Program-made: the position numbers and the translations under genes | The notes under the pieces: model-generated | The model's database searches: none | What the model saw: the letters and a program-made list of their open reading frames with translations, nothing else | Told to the model about the DNA's origin: nothing | Origin: Clostridiaceae bacterium | GTDB lineage: Bacteria; Bacillota; Clostridia; Oscillospirales; QAMX01 | Assembly (NCBI GenBank): GCA_016297585.1 | Contig: JAEDGJ010000008.1 | Span: 1-31,760, forward strand | Length of the DNA: 31,760 bases | Direction: 5' to 3' | Shown: positions 1 through 8,140 of the stretch, in pieces | How the letters are laid out: every line of letters begins with the position of its first letter | Position numbering within the stretch: position 1 is the stretch's first letter

Positions 1-1
1 C

Positions 2-415
2 GCCTGCAGCCATGCGCAGTTCGGCTACCGCAGAAGCCCCTTCTCGGCCGACCCGTCGCTGACCGTCCTCTCCGCGCGCCTGCGGCTTTCCCCCGGCGAT
101 CCGGAGGCCATCCGCGCCGAGATGGACGAACTCATCGCCCGGCGCGCCGCGTCCCAGCCGCTGGAGCTTCCGAGCGCCGGCAGCGTGTTCAAGCGTCCGG
201 ACGGGTACTATGCCGGAAAGCTCATCGAACAGGCGGGACTGAAGGGCTGCCGCATCGGCGGCGCGCAGGTCTCCGAAAAGCACGCGGGGTTCATCGTCAA
301 CACCGGCGGCGCGACCTGCGACGACGTCCGGCGGCTCATCGAGCACATTCAGGCGACGGTGCTGCGCCTTTTCGGCGTGCGGCTTGAATGCGAAATCCGT
401 CTGCTGGGGGAATAA
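2..415 (+). CDS. murB: UDP-N-acetylenolpyruvoylglucosamine reductase, C-terminal part (5' truncated)
   Basis: MurB reduces UDP-GlcNAc-enolpyruvate to UDP-MurNAc with FAD and NADPH in the cytoplasm, the second committed step of peptidoglycan precursor synthesis. Only the last 137 residues are present, because the reading frame is open from the left edge; the FAD-binding part lies outside. Visible family motifs are FGYRRSPF near the start, PSAGSVFKRP (which carries the catalytic Ser of the family), and GCRIGGAQVSEKHAGFIVN with the conserved Glu/His region. An internal ATG at 122 is not the true start, since conserved MurB sequence precedes it. The stop lies 3 bases before whiA, so the two are probably co-transcribed. 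Family assignment is firm; the missing N-terminus is simply the window boundary. Confidence 0.95.
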   Translation, partial: ACSHAQFGYRRSPFSADPSLTVLSARLRLSPGDPEAIRAEMDELIARRAASQPLELPSAGSVFKRPDGYYAGKLIEQAGLKGCRIGGAQVSEKHAGFIVNTGGATCDDVRRLIEHIQATVLRLFGVRLECEIRLLGE

Positions 416-418
416 CCG

Positions 419-1339
419 ATGGACGCTTCCTTTTCCGCCGCCGTCCGCGAGCAGCTCGGACGCGCGGGGCTGTCAAATCCCGCCGACCTCCTCGCCGAGG
501 CCTACGGGATGCTGCTGTTTGCCACCGCCTTCGGTCCGGACGGCATCCGCCATGTCACCGAGCAGCCCGCGCTGATCCGCCGGCTGCCGCTGCTCTATAC
601 GCGCGTCTTTTCCGTGACGCCGGACGTCCGCACGCCGCATCCGGGCGGAAAAACCGTCATTTCCGTCACCGACCGCGCGGATATTGCGCATATTTTCAAC
701 GCCTTCGGCCTCGATGCCGACCGTCCCGCGCCGCTCGGCGTCAACCGCGCCGTGCTGGAGGACGATTCCACCCGCGCGGCGTTCCTGCGCGGCGCGTTCC
801 TCGTCTCCGGCTCCGTCGCAAACCCCGAAAAGCGCTATCATCTCGAGCTTGTGACGCCGCACTACACCCTTTCGCGCGAGCTCGTCGCGCTGCTGCAGGA
901 CATGGAGCTCGAGCCGAAGGTGACCGTCCGGCGCGCCAATTACGTCCTGTATTACAAATACAGCGAGAAAATCGAGAATTTCCTCACGCTGATCGGCGCG
1001 CCGACGTCCGCGCTGCAGGTGATGTCCGTCAAGGTCGAAAAGGACGTCCGCAACCGCGTCAACCGCCAGGTCAACTGCGACGCCGCGAACATCACGAAGT
1101 CCGTCGCCGCCGCCGCGCTGCAGTGCGAGGCCATCGAGCGTCTCCGGCGCGCCGGCGTGCTCGAAAAGCTCTCCCGCGAGCTGCGCGACGCCGCCGCCGC
1201 CCGCACCGCGCATCCCGATCTCGCGCTGACCGCGCTCGCCTCCACCTTCGACCCGCCCGTCAGCCGCGCGACGCTCAACTACCGGCTCCAGCGCCTGCTT
1301 GCCATCGACCGTGAAACCAATGGGGGAGACTCCGAATGA
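419..1339 (+). CDS. whiA: DNA-binding protein WhiA
   Basis: WhiA is a conserved Gram-positive protein with a LAGLIDADG-like N-terminal domain and a C-terminal helix-turn-helix. In actinomycetes it controls sporulation and division; in Bacillus it influences division and chromosome segregation. At 306 residues it has near-standard length. The start MDASFSAAVREQLGR matches the family opening (SFS..VK.EL). A core AFLRGAFLVSGSVANPEKRYHLE is followed by a conserved NCDAANITKSVAAA segment. The C-terminal helix-turn-helix is around LALTALASTFDPPVSRATLN. A GGGGGA ribosome site lies just upstream, overlapping the end of murB. The stop overlaps the dnaE start (ATGA), implying translational coupling. 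The rapZ and yvcK genes that usually precede whiA in Firmicutes are not between murB and whiA here. Confidence 0.95.
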   Translation: MDASFSAAVREQLGRAGLSNPADLLAEAYGMLLFATAFGPDGIRHVTEQPALIRRLPLLYTRVFSVTPDVRTPHPGGKTVISVTDRADIAHIFNAFGLDADRPAPLGVNRAVLEDDSTRAAFLRGAFLVSGSVANPEKRYHLELVTPHYTLSRELVALLQDMELEPKVTVRRANYVLYYKYSEKIENFLTLIGAPTSALQVMSVKVEKDVRNRVNRQVNCDAANITKSVAAAALQCEAIERLRRAGVLEKLSRELRDAAAARTAHPDLALTALASTFDPPVSRATLNYRLQRLLAIDRETNGGDSE

Positions 1340-4300
1340 CCGATTTCGTCCACCTGCACCTGCATACCGAATACAGCCTGCTCGACGGCGCCTGCCGCAT
1401 CGCCGACATGATGGAGTACGCCAAATCCCTCGGGCAGAAGGCCGTCGCCATCACCGACCACGGCGTGATGTACGGCGTCGTCGCTTTTTATAACGCCGCC
1501 GTCCGCGCGGGGCTCCATCCCGTCATCGGCTGCGAGGTCTATCTCGCGCCCGGCTCCCGTTTCGAACGCGACCGCGAGGCCGGAAACCCGATGCATCTCG
1601 TCCTGCTCGCCGAAACGCAGGAGGGGTACCAGAATCTGATGGCGCTCGTCAGCGCGGGCTTCGTCGAGGGCTTCTACTCAAAGCCCCGCATCGATCTCGA
1701 CCTGCTGCGCACCCACGCGAAGGGGCTGATCGCCTGCTCCGCCTGCCTGTCCGGCCCCGTGTCCCGCGCGATCCTGCAAAATGACCGCGACCGCGCCGTC
1801 AAAATGGCCAAAACTCTCGGCGAGATCTTCGGCGAGGACAACTTCTTCATCGAGCTGCAGGATCACGGCATGCGCATCGAGCCGGAGGTCAACCGCGTGC
1901 TGCGCGAGATCGCGCGGGAGCTTTCGCTGCCGATGGTCGTCACGAACGACGTCCACTATATGCGCCGCGAGGACGCCTATCTGCAGGATGTGCTGATGTG
2001 CATCCAGACGAATAAGACCGTGGACGACCCCGACCGCATGAAATTCGAGACCGAGGAATTCTACCTCAAATCCGGCGACGAGATGGCGGCGCTGTTCCCC
2101 GGCGATGAGGAAGCCATCGCGAACACCGTCCGCATCGCCGAGCGCTGCCAGGTCAGGCTCGAGTTTTCGGGCTACCATCTGCCCATCTTCCCGCTGCCGG
2201 ACAACGCCGACCCCGCCGACTACCTCCGCGAACGCGCCTACGAAGGGCTGCGCGAGCGCTACGGGGACCGCGCGGAATCGCTCCGGGAGCGCTGCGACTA
2301 CGAGCTCGGCGTCATCAACAAGATGGGATTCGCCGTCTACTTCCTCATCGTCGCGGACTTCATCGCGCACGCGCGCGCGGAGCACATCCCGGTCGGCGAG
2401 GGACGAGGCTCCTCCGCAAACAGCATCGTCTCCTACAGCCTGCACATCACGAACGTCGACCCGATGCGCTTTGACCTCTTCTTCGACCGCTTCCTAAACC
2501 CCGAGCGCGTCAGCATGCCCGATATCGACATGGACTACTGCTATCTGCGCCGTCAGGAGATGATCGACTACGCCATCCGCAAATACGGCGCGGATCACGT
2601 CGCCCAGATCGTCACCTTCGGTACGATGGCGGCGCGCGCTGCCGTCCGCGACGTCGGACGCGCGCTCGGCGTCAGCTATGCCGATACCGACGCGATCGCA
2701 AAGCTCGTGCCAAACGAGCTGCATATCACCCTAAAAAGCGCCCTTGCCGCGAATCCGCAGCTCCGCGAGCGCTATGACGCCGACCCGACGGTCAAGCGGG
2801 TGCTCGACACCGCGATGGGACTCGAGGGCATGCCCCGCCATGCCTCCACCCACGCCGCGGGCGTCGTCATCACCGACCGTCCCGTCTCGGAATACGTCCC
2901 CCTCGCGCGCAACGACGAGGCGATCGTCACGCAGTTCGACATGAACACCGTCGCGGACATGGGCCTTTTGAAAATGGACTTCCTCGGGCTTCGCAACGTG
3001 ACCGTCATCGACGAGGCGCAGGCGCTCATCCGCCGCCGCGTGCCCGATTTCGACATCCGAAAGGTGCCCGACGACGACCCCGAGACCTACGACTACCTCG
3101 CCACCGGCAAGACCTCCGGCATCTTCCAGATCGAGTCCGCCGGCATGACGAACGTCGTCGTGAGCCTAAAGCCCCGTTCCATCGAGGAGATCACCGCCGT
3201 CATCGCGCTCTACCGTCCCGGGCCGATGGACTCCATCCCGCGCTACATCGAGTGCAAATTCGACCCGTCGAAGATCACCTACAAGACGCCGCTGCTCGAG
3301 GACATCCTGCGCGAGACCAACGGCTGCATCGTCTATCAGGAGCAGGTCATGGCCATCTGCCGCAGGCTCGCGGGCTACTCCCTCGGACGCGCGGACATCG
3401 TGCGCCGCGCTATGAGCAAGAAAAAGCTCAAGGTGCTGGAGGAGGAGCGGCACAACTTCATCTACGGCAATCCCGAGCTCGGCATCGACGGCGCGCTCGC
3501 CCGCGGCGTCTCCGAGGAGGCGGCCGTCTCCATCTTCGACGAGATGCAGGATTTCGCGAAATACGCGTTCCCCAAGGGCCACGCCGTGTCCTATGCGTTC
3601 ATCTCGTTCCAGACGGCCTACCTCAAGTGCCACTATCCCCGCGAATACATGGCGGCGCTTTTAACCTCCGTCCTCGACGTGACGCCGAAGGTGTCCGAAT
3701 ACATCGCGGAGTGCCACGCGATGGGCATCGACGTGCTGCCGCCGGACGTCAACGAGTCGGACGACGGCTTCACCGTCGTCGGCGGCAACATCCGCTTCGG
3801 CCTCGGCGCGATCAAGAACGTCGGCCACGCGTTTGTGCGGGGCCTGATCGAGGAGCGCGCGGAAAACGGGCCGTTCCGGACGTTCCGCTCCTTCTGCGAG
3901 CGCATGGTGACGCGCGACTTGAACCGCCGCGCGCTCGACAGCCTCATCCGCGCGGGAGCGTTTTCGTGCTTCGGGCATACCCGCGCGACGCTGCTCGCCG
4001 CCTACGACCGCGTGCTCGATGCCGCGGCGTCCGACGCGAAAACCAGGGCATCGGGGCAGCTTTCCATGTTCGAAATGGCGTCCTCCGAGCCGTCAGACGA
4101 GCGCGAGGCCGTCATGCAGGCGCTGCCGGAGCTTGACCGCTCGGAGCTTCTGCACATGGAGAAGGAGGCCGCGGGGCTCTATCTCTCCGGGCATCCAATG
4201 GAGGTCTACGAGCCGCTGCTTGCCCGGCTGCGGCTGCCGCGCATCGCCGCCGTCATCGAGGGCTTCCGCGACGGCACGGCGGGGCTGCGTGACGGCGATA

Positions 4301-4827
4301 CCGCCGAAATCGCGGGTCTTGTCGCACAGATCCGCGTCAAAACGACGACAAACGCGTCGATGATGGCGTATGTGACCATCGAGGACACGTCCGCGTCGAT
4401 CGAAACGCTGCTTTTCTCGCGCACGCTGCAGAGCGCGGGCGGTCTTCTCCGGGAAGGCGCCGCCGTTCGCCTGCGCGGACGCCTGAGCGGCAGGGAAGAG
4501 GAGGATCCGAAGCTCGTGGCCGACAGTATCGCGCCCCTCGCGCTGCCGGAAGACGCGCCGGCGCCCGGCGATCCGCCGGAATCTGCGCCGCGCGACCCGG
4601 AAAACCCGAAAAAGCTCTATCTGCGCTTCAACGACGAAAACCGCGCCCGGTACGAACAGACGATGGCGCTGCTGCGGGTCTTCCACGGCACGCTGCCGGT
4701 GCTGCTCTACGACACGGCGACGAAGGAATATACCGACGCGGGACGTCCGCAGTACTTTATGGCCAGTCCCGTGCTGTACCGCGCGCTGCGCGGACTGCTG
4801 GGAGAGGACAATGTGGTGGTTAAATAA
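1336..4827 (+). CDS. dnaE: DNA polymerase III subunit alpha (DnaE type)
   Basis: This is the C-family replicative polymerase subunit, 1163 residues, normal for DnaE. The N-terminal PHP domain keeps its metal motifs: HLHLHTEYSLLDG at residues 6-18, ITDHGVMYG, and VTNDVHY. The palm holds GEGRGSSANS and PDIDMD (residues 395-400, catalytic D396/D398), and the third acid is in KMDFLGLRN (D548). RHASTHAAGVVIT is the usual DnaE core motif. The helix-hairpin-helix and OB-fold regions follow, with the OB fold around residues 990-1080. In Gram-positives DnaE works with PolC at the fork, but whether this genome has polC cannot be seen. The start overlaps whiA by 4 bases, so the pair is coupled. No terminator is evident after the gene; a new promoter begins about 37 bases past the stop. 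Confidence 0.97.
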   Translation: MTDFVHLHLHTEYSLLDGACRIADMMEYAKSLGQKAVAITDHGVMYGVVAFYNAAVRAGLHPVIGCEVYLAPGSRFERDREAGNPMHLVLLAETQEGYQNLMALVSAGFVEGFYSKPRIDLDLLRTHAKGLIACSACLSGPVSRAILQNDRDRAVKMAKTLGEIFGEDNFFIELQDHGMRIEPEVNRVLREIARELSLPMVVTNDVHYMRREDAYLQDVLMCIQTNKTVDDPDRMKFETEEFYLKSGDEMAALFPGDEEAIANTVRIAERCQVRLEFSGYHLPIFPLPDNADPADYLRERAYEGLRERYGDRAESLRERCDYELGVINKMGFAVYFLIVADFIAHARAEHIPVGEGRGSSANSIVSYSLHITNVDPMRFDLFFDRFLNPERVSMPDIDMDYCYLRRQEMIDYAIRKYGADHVAQIVTFGTMAARAAVRDVGRALGVSYADTDAIAKLVPNELHITLKSALAANPQLRERYDADPTVKRVLDTAMGLEGMPRHASTHAAGVVITDRPVSEYVPLARNDEAIVTQFDMNTVADMGLLKMDFLGLRNVTVIDEAQALIRRRVPDFDIRKVPDDDPETYDYLATGKTSGIFQIESAGMTNVVVSLKPRSIEEITAVIALYRPGPMDSIPRYIECKFDPSKITYKTPLLEDILRETNGCIVYQEQVMAICRRLAGYSLGRADIVRRAMSKKKLKVLEEERHNFIYGNPELGIDGALARGVSEEAAVSIFDEMQDFAKYAFPKGHAVSYAFISFQTAYLKCHYPREYMAALLTSVLDVTPKVSEYIAECHAMGIDVLPPDVNESDDGFTVVGGNIRFGLGAIKNVGHAFVRGLIEERAENGPFRTFRSFCERMVTRDLNRRALDSLIRAGAFSCFGHTRATLLAAYDRVLDAAASDAKTRASGQLSMFEMASSEPSDEREAVMQALPELDRSELLHMEKEAAGLYLSGHPMEVYEPLLARLRLPRIAAVIEGFRDGTAGLRDGDTAEIAGLVAQIRVKTTTNASMMAYVTIEDTSASIETLLFSRTLQSAGGLLREGAAVRLRGRLSGREEEDPKLVADSIAPLALPEDAPAPGDPPESAPRDPENPKKLYLRFNDENRARYEQTMALLRVFHGTLPVLLYDTATKEYTDAGRPQYFMASPVLYRALRGLLGEDNVVVK

Positions 4828-4863
4828 ATGAAACTTAATATGCTCGCCTCCCGCATAAAAAAC

Positions 4864-4892
4864 TTGCTATTCCGGGCAAGATATGTTATACT
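4864..4892 (+). promoter_or_regulatory. Sigma-A-type promoter for the asp23-nusB-xse operon
   Basis: A -35 TTGCTA (4864-4869) is separated by exactly 17 bases from a -10 TATACT (4887-4892), with an extended -10 TG at 4884-4885. It lies in the dnaE-asp23 gap, about 35 bases upstream of the chosen Asp23 start at 4927, which leaves room for a leader with a GAGGG ribosome site. It argues against translation from the upstream in-frame ATG at 4828. Confidence 0.8.
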
Positions 4893-4926
4893 GATTCATA
4901 ATATATTCGGAACCGAGGGTAAAAAA

Positions 4927-5292
4927 ATGAGCGAACAGAAGGATTTTGCCACGATCGGCGACATCCGCATCGCCGACGACGTCATCGCCGCCATTGCCGC
5001 GATCGCGATTTCGGAAATCGACGGCGTTTCCCTGTACCCGTCCTTCTCGTCGGCGGATTTCCGCGAACTGATCGGAAAAAACCGCCTCGGCCGGGGCATT
5101 AAAGTCCGTTTCAGCGAAGAGGGCGTCACGCTGGACATCCAGATCCAGGTGCGCTACGGCGTCGTCGTCGCGGACGCCGCGAAGATCGTGCAGGACGCCG
5201 TTGCCAACGCCGTCGAGAGCATGACCGCGCTGCATGTCACGGGCGTCAACGTCAGCGTCGTCGGCGTCAGCCCGGACGCGGCTGCCAAATGA
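4927..5292 (+). CDS. Asp23/Gls24 family envelope stress response protein
   Basis: A 121-residue Asp23/Gls24 (DUF322) protein. The family comprises small cytoplasmic, often membrane-tethered proteins linked to envelope or alkaline stress; their biochemical role is unsettled. Typical features are DIRIADDVIAAIAAIAISEIDGV near the N-terminus, GIKVRF, a VTLDIQIQVRYGVVVADAAKIVQDAV stretch, and a closing V-rich TGVNVSVVGVS. An in-frame ATG 99 bases upstream exists, but the promoter at 4864-4892 lies between the two. The downstream ATG has a GAGGG site at 4915-4919 and gives the family's normal beginning, so I use it. It overlaps nusB by 4 bases; asp23-nusB adjacency is common in Clostridia and Bacilli. 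Confidence 0.92.
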   Translation: MSEQKDFATIGDIRIADDVIAAIAAIAISEIDGVSLYPSFSSADFRELIGKNRLGRGIKVRFSEEGVTLDIQIQVRYGVVVADAAKIVQDAVANAVESMTALHVTGVNVSVVGVSPDAAAK

Positions 5293-5744
5293 GCAGAAAA
5301 AGCGCCCGCGAACTGGCGCTGCGGCTTCTGTACGCCGCTGACTTGAACGACGCCTCTCCCGAGGAGGTCCTCGGGGAGATCAACGCCGACGCGTTTACCT
5401 CCCTGCGCGCGGAGGACGAGCTCTACAGCGCCCTGCCGAGTCCGTCCGAGCGCGTTTACATCTCCGCGATCCTGCACGGCGTTGCCGATCACCGCGCCGA
5501 GCTGGACGCCGCCATCGACCGCTACGCCATCGGCTGGCCGCTCGGACGCATCTCCCGCGTCGCCGTCTCGATCCTGCGCCTGTGCATGTTCGAGATCCTG
5601 TACATGGACGACGCCGACGTGCCGGACGCCGCCGCGATCAACGAGGCCGTCGAGCTCGCCCGCGGCTACGACAGCGAGGAGGCCGCCAAATTCATCAACG
5701 GCATCCTCGGCAGCTTCGTCCGCGCCGAAAAGAAGAAAGCATGA
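5289..5744 (+). CDS. nusB: Transcription antitermination factor NusB
   Basis: NusB, with NusE (S10), binds boxA of rRNA leaders and promotes antitermination. This 151-residue all-helical protein has the family start SRKSARELALRLLYA and the conserved C-terminal block with RISRVAVSILRLCMFEI, INEAVELARGYDSEEAAKFING and a basic tail. A middle region around EDELYSALPSPSERVYI is poorly conserved, as expected for NusB. The start codon overlaps the Asp23 stop (ATGA), and its own stop overlaps the TsaD-like start in the same way, so three genes are translationally coupled. Position next to exonuclease VII and a prenyl synthase gene is the standard Firmicutes arrangement. Confidence 0.96.
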   Translation: MSRKSARELALRLLYAADLNDASPEEVLGEINADAFTSLRAEDELYSALPSPSERVYISAILHGVADHRAELDAAIDRYAIGWPLGRISRVAVSILRLCMFEILYMDDADVPDAAAINEAVELARGYDSEEAAKFINGILGSFVRAEKKKA

Positions 5745-6694
5745 CATACCTCGGCGTCGATACCAGCAATTACCGCACGTCGCTGGCGTTTTACGACGCG
5801 GAAAGCCGCGGGGCTTCGCTGTCCTCCCGGCTTCTTTCCGTTGCGTCCGGAGAACGGGGACTTCGCCAGTCCGACGCGCTGTTTGCGCATGTCAAAGCGC
5901 TGCCGGAGCTGACGCGCGCGCTCTATGAAAGCCGCCCTGCGTCTCCCGTCCGTGCGGTCGGCGTATCCGCCCGTCCGCGCGACGCCGAAGGGTCGTATAT
6001 GCCCTGCTTCCTCGCGGGGATCGCGGCGGCACAGGCGGCGGCGTGCGCATACGGCGTCCCGCTGTACGAGTTTTCGCATCAGGCGGGGCATCTCGCCGCC
6101 GCGGCATACGGCGCTGACGCGCTGCAGCTTCTCCGCGCGCCGTTTCTCGCGTGGCATCTGTCCGGCGGCACGACGGAGCTTTTGTACGTCGAGCCCGGCC
6201 CGGACGGCATTCCGCGCGAAACCGTCATCGGCGGCACCGAGGACATCGCCGCGGGACAGCTCGTCGACCGCGCCGGCGTCGCGATGGGACTCGGCTTCCC
6301 CGCGGGACCCGCGCTCGAGGCTCTGACGGAAAACGCCGCGCCGCAGAAGGGCTTTGCCGTCCGCGTAAAGGACGCGCGCTTCTCGCTTTCCGGCATGGAA
6401 AATCAGGTGCAGACCCGGCTTGCGTCGGGGATGGCGCATGAGGACGCCGCGATGTTCGTCATCGCGACGGTCACGCGCACGATCCTCACCGCGACGCGGC
6501 AGGCGCTCGAGCGGCACCCCGGACTGCCCGTCCTCTGTGCGGGCGGGGTGATGAGCAACCGCCGCATCCAGCGCGCCATGCGCGACGCGTTCGGCGCGTT
6601 TTTCGCGCCGCCAGTGTACGCCTCCGACAACGCGCTCGGTGCCGCGCTGCTCGCCGCCGTCCGGGAAGGGGAGGACATATGGACGAAAAGCTGA
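5741..6694 (+). CDS. TsaD/Kae1-like paralog (peptidase M22-like, ASKHA fold)
   Basis: A 317-residue protein of the Kae1/TsaD superfamily. Canonical TsaD makes the t6A modification of tRNA; this Clostridia-type copy between nusB and xseA has no experimentally assigned job known to me. ASKHA motifs are visible: VDTSNYRTS (residues 6-14), HLSGGTTEL (139-147), CAGGVMSN (266-273) and ASDNALGAALLA near the end. The HxxxH metal pair is kept (H113/H117 in SHQAGH). TsaD's usual ETSCDET reads DTSNYRT, so the acidic D-E pair is replaced. It starts at an ATG overlapping the nusB stop and overlaps xseA by 16 bases. The open frame extends upstream, but the overlapping ATG gives the natural N-terminus. It is unlikely to be the main TsaD. 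Confidence 0.85.
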   Translation: MTYLGVDTSNYRTSLAFYDAESRGASLSSRLLSVASGERGLRQSDALFAHVKALPELTRALYESRPASPVRAVGVSARPRDAEGSYMPCFLAGIAAAQAAACAYGVPLYEFSHQAGHLAAAAYGADALQLLRAPFLAWHLSGGTTELLYVEPGPDGIPRETVIGGTEDIAAGQLVDRAGVAMGLGFPAGPALEALTENAAPQKGFAVRVKDARFSLSGMENQVQTRLASGMAHEDAAMFVIATVTRTILTATRQALERHPGLPVLCAGGVMSNRRIQRAMRDAFGAFFAPPVYASDNALGAALLAAVREGEDIWTKS

Positions 6695-7905
6695 ACATCT
6701 ACAGCGTCACCTCGCTGACCCAGTACATCAAAAGCCTGATCGACGGGGATGCTGTCCTCGCAGCCGTCTTTGTCGCGGGAGAGATTTCCAATCTGAAATA
6801 CCACTCCTCCGGGCATATCTATTTTACGCTGAAGGACGACCAGAGCGTCCTGCGCGCCGTGATGTTCCGTCCCGCCGCCGCAAAGCTCTCCTTTCGCCTC
6901 GCGGACGGCATGCGCGTGATCGCCTGCGGCCGCGTCAGCGTCTTTCCCGGCGCCGGACAGCACCAGCTCTACGCCGAGACGATGCAGCCCGACGGCGTCG
7001 GCGCGCTCTATCTCGCGTTTGAGCAGCTCAAGGAAAAGCTGCGCGCGGAGGGGCTTTTCGACCCCGCGCTGAAGCGTCCGCTGCCGCTGTATCCCCGCCG
7101 CATCGCGCTCATCACGTCTCCGACGGGCGCCGCGGTGCGCGATATGCTGCGCATTCTCGGACGCCGCTATCCGCTCGCGCGCGTGCGGATCGTGCCGGTG
7201 CTCGTGCAGGGTCCCGACGCGCCCCGCGACATCATCGCCGCGCTCGAATTTGCCAACCGCCACCGCATCGCCGACGTCATCATCACCGGACGCGGCGGCG
7301 GCTCCATCGAGGATCTGTGGGCGTTCAACGACGAGGGCGTCGCCCGCGCCATCCGCGCGTCCGCGATCCCCGTCATCTCCGCCGTCGGGCACGAGCCGGA
7401 CGTCACCATCGCGGATTTTGCTGCCGACGTGCGCGCCGCGACGCCGTCGAATGCCGCCGAGCTCGCCGTTCCGGATTCCGCCGACCTGCTGGCGGCTCTG
7501 TCCGCGACGAAGGCCGCGCTCGTCCGCGCCGCGCAGTCGCAGCTTGCGCGCAAACGCGACGTCTTCCGCACGCTGTCCGCAAGCCGCGTGCTGCAGAGCC
7601 CGCAGAACACCATCGACGACCGCCGCATGGCGCTCGCGCACCAGTCCGACCGGCTTTCCGCCGCGATGCAGAACGCGCTGCTGCGCAAGCGGGAGATCTT
7701 TATGCGCGACGTGTCGAAACTCGACGCTATGAGTCCGCTGAAGGTGCTTTCGCGCGGCTATGCCTTCGCGCAGAACGAAAAAGGCGCGATCGTCACGGAC
7801 GCGGACGCGCTTACCCCCGGAGACCGGCTCCGGCTGACGCTCCGGCAGGGCAAAGTCCTGTGCACCGTAGACGAAATTACCCGGGGAGGTACCGCAAGTG
7901 AGTGA
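6679..7905 (+). CDS. xseA: Exodeoxyribonuclease VII large subunit
   Basis: XseA is the catalytic subunit of exonuclease VII, which degrades single-stranded DNA from both ends into oligonucleotides in repair. Length 408 residues is typical. The N-terminal OB fold (about residues 1-100) contains VAGEISNLKYHSSGHIYFTLKD. The catalytic region has LITSPTGAAVRDML, ITGRGGGSIEDLWAFNDE and SAVGHEPDVTIADFAAD followed by RAATPSNAAEL. A long charged helical segment (roughly 260-345) precedes the final RGYAFAQNEKGAIVTDADAL block. It begins inside the TsaD-like gene, with GGGGAGG at 6668-6674 as ribosome site, and overlaps xseB by 8 bases, so the two subunits are translationally coupled. Confidence 0.97.
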   Translation: MDEKLNIYSVTSLTQYIKSLIDGDAVLAAVFVAGEISNLKYHSSGHIYFTLKDDQSVLRAVMFRPAAAKLSFRLADGMRVIACGRVSVFPGAGQHQLYAETMQPDGVGALYLAFEQLKEKLRAEGLFDPALKRPLPLYPRRIALITSPTGAAVRDMLRILGRRYPLARVRIVPVLVQGPDAPRDIIAALEFANRHRIADVIITGRGGGSIEDLWAFNDEGVARAIRASAIPVISAVGHEPDVTIADFAADVRAATPSNAAELAVPDSADLLAALSATKAALVRAAQSQLARKRDVFRTLSASRVLQSPQNTIDDRRMALAHQSDRLSAAMQNALLRKREIFMRDVSKLDAMSPLKVLSRGYAFAQNEKGAIVTDADALTPGDRLRLTLRQGKVLCTVDEITRGGTASE

Positions 7906-8140
7906 AAACGAAATGACCTTCGAGCAGGCGATGACGCGCCTTGAGGAGATCGTGCGCGCGATGGAACGCGGCGACGCGCCGCTTGACGAAACGCTGGCGC
8001 TGTTTGAAGAGGGGACGAAGCTGACAAAGCTCTGCTCCGACGCGCTCGAACGCGCCACGCAGCGGGTCACCATCCTGACAAAGCAGGACGACGGGCATGT
8101 CGTCGAGCAGAAATTCGGAGGCGCCGATGGAACGAACTGA
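7898..8140 (+). CDS. xseB: Exodeoxyribonuclease VII small subunit
   Basis: XseB is the small helical subunit that binds the XseA coiled coil in exonuclease VII. The 80-residue product shows the family core MTFEQAMTRLEEIVRAMERG, then LDETLALFEEGTKLTKLCSDAL, then a short acidic/polar tail. The GTG start is chosen because a strong GGGGAGG site (7883-7889) sits 8 bases before it; the in-frame ATG 15 bases later lacks such a site. It overlaps both xseA (8 bases) and ispA (14 bases). Identity is secure from sequence and partner. Confidence 0.95.
   Translation: MSENEMTFEQAMTRLEEIVRAMERGDAPLDETLALFEEGTKLTKLCSDALERATQRVTILTKQDDGHVVEQKFGGADGTN

Noticed and set aside
4828..4926. N-terminal extension of the Asp23 protein from ATG at 4828
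   Set aside because: A consensus promoter lies inside the extension, and the residues do not look like the family; the start at 4927 has a ribosome site.
5582..5740. 53-residue upstream extension of the TsaD-like frame
   Set aside because: It lies wholly within nusB, is Arg-rich like other out-of-frame reads in this GC-rich sequence, and the overlapping ATG at 5741 gives the family N-terminus.
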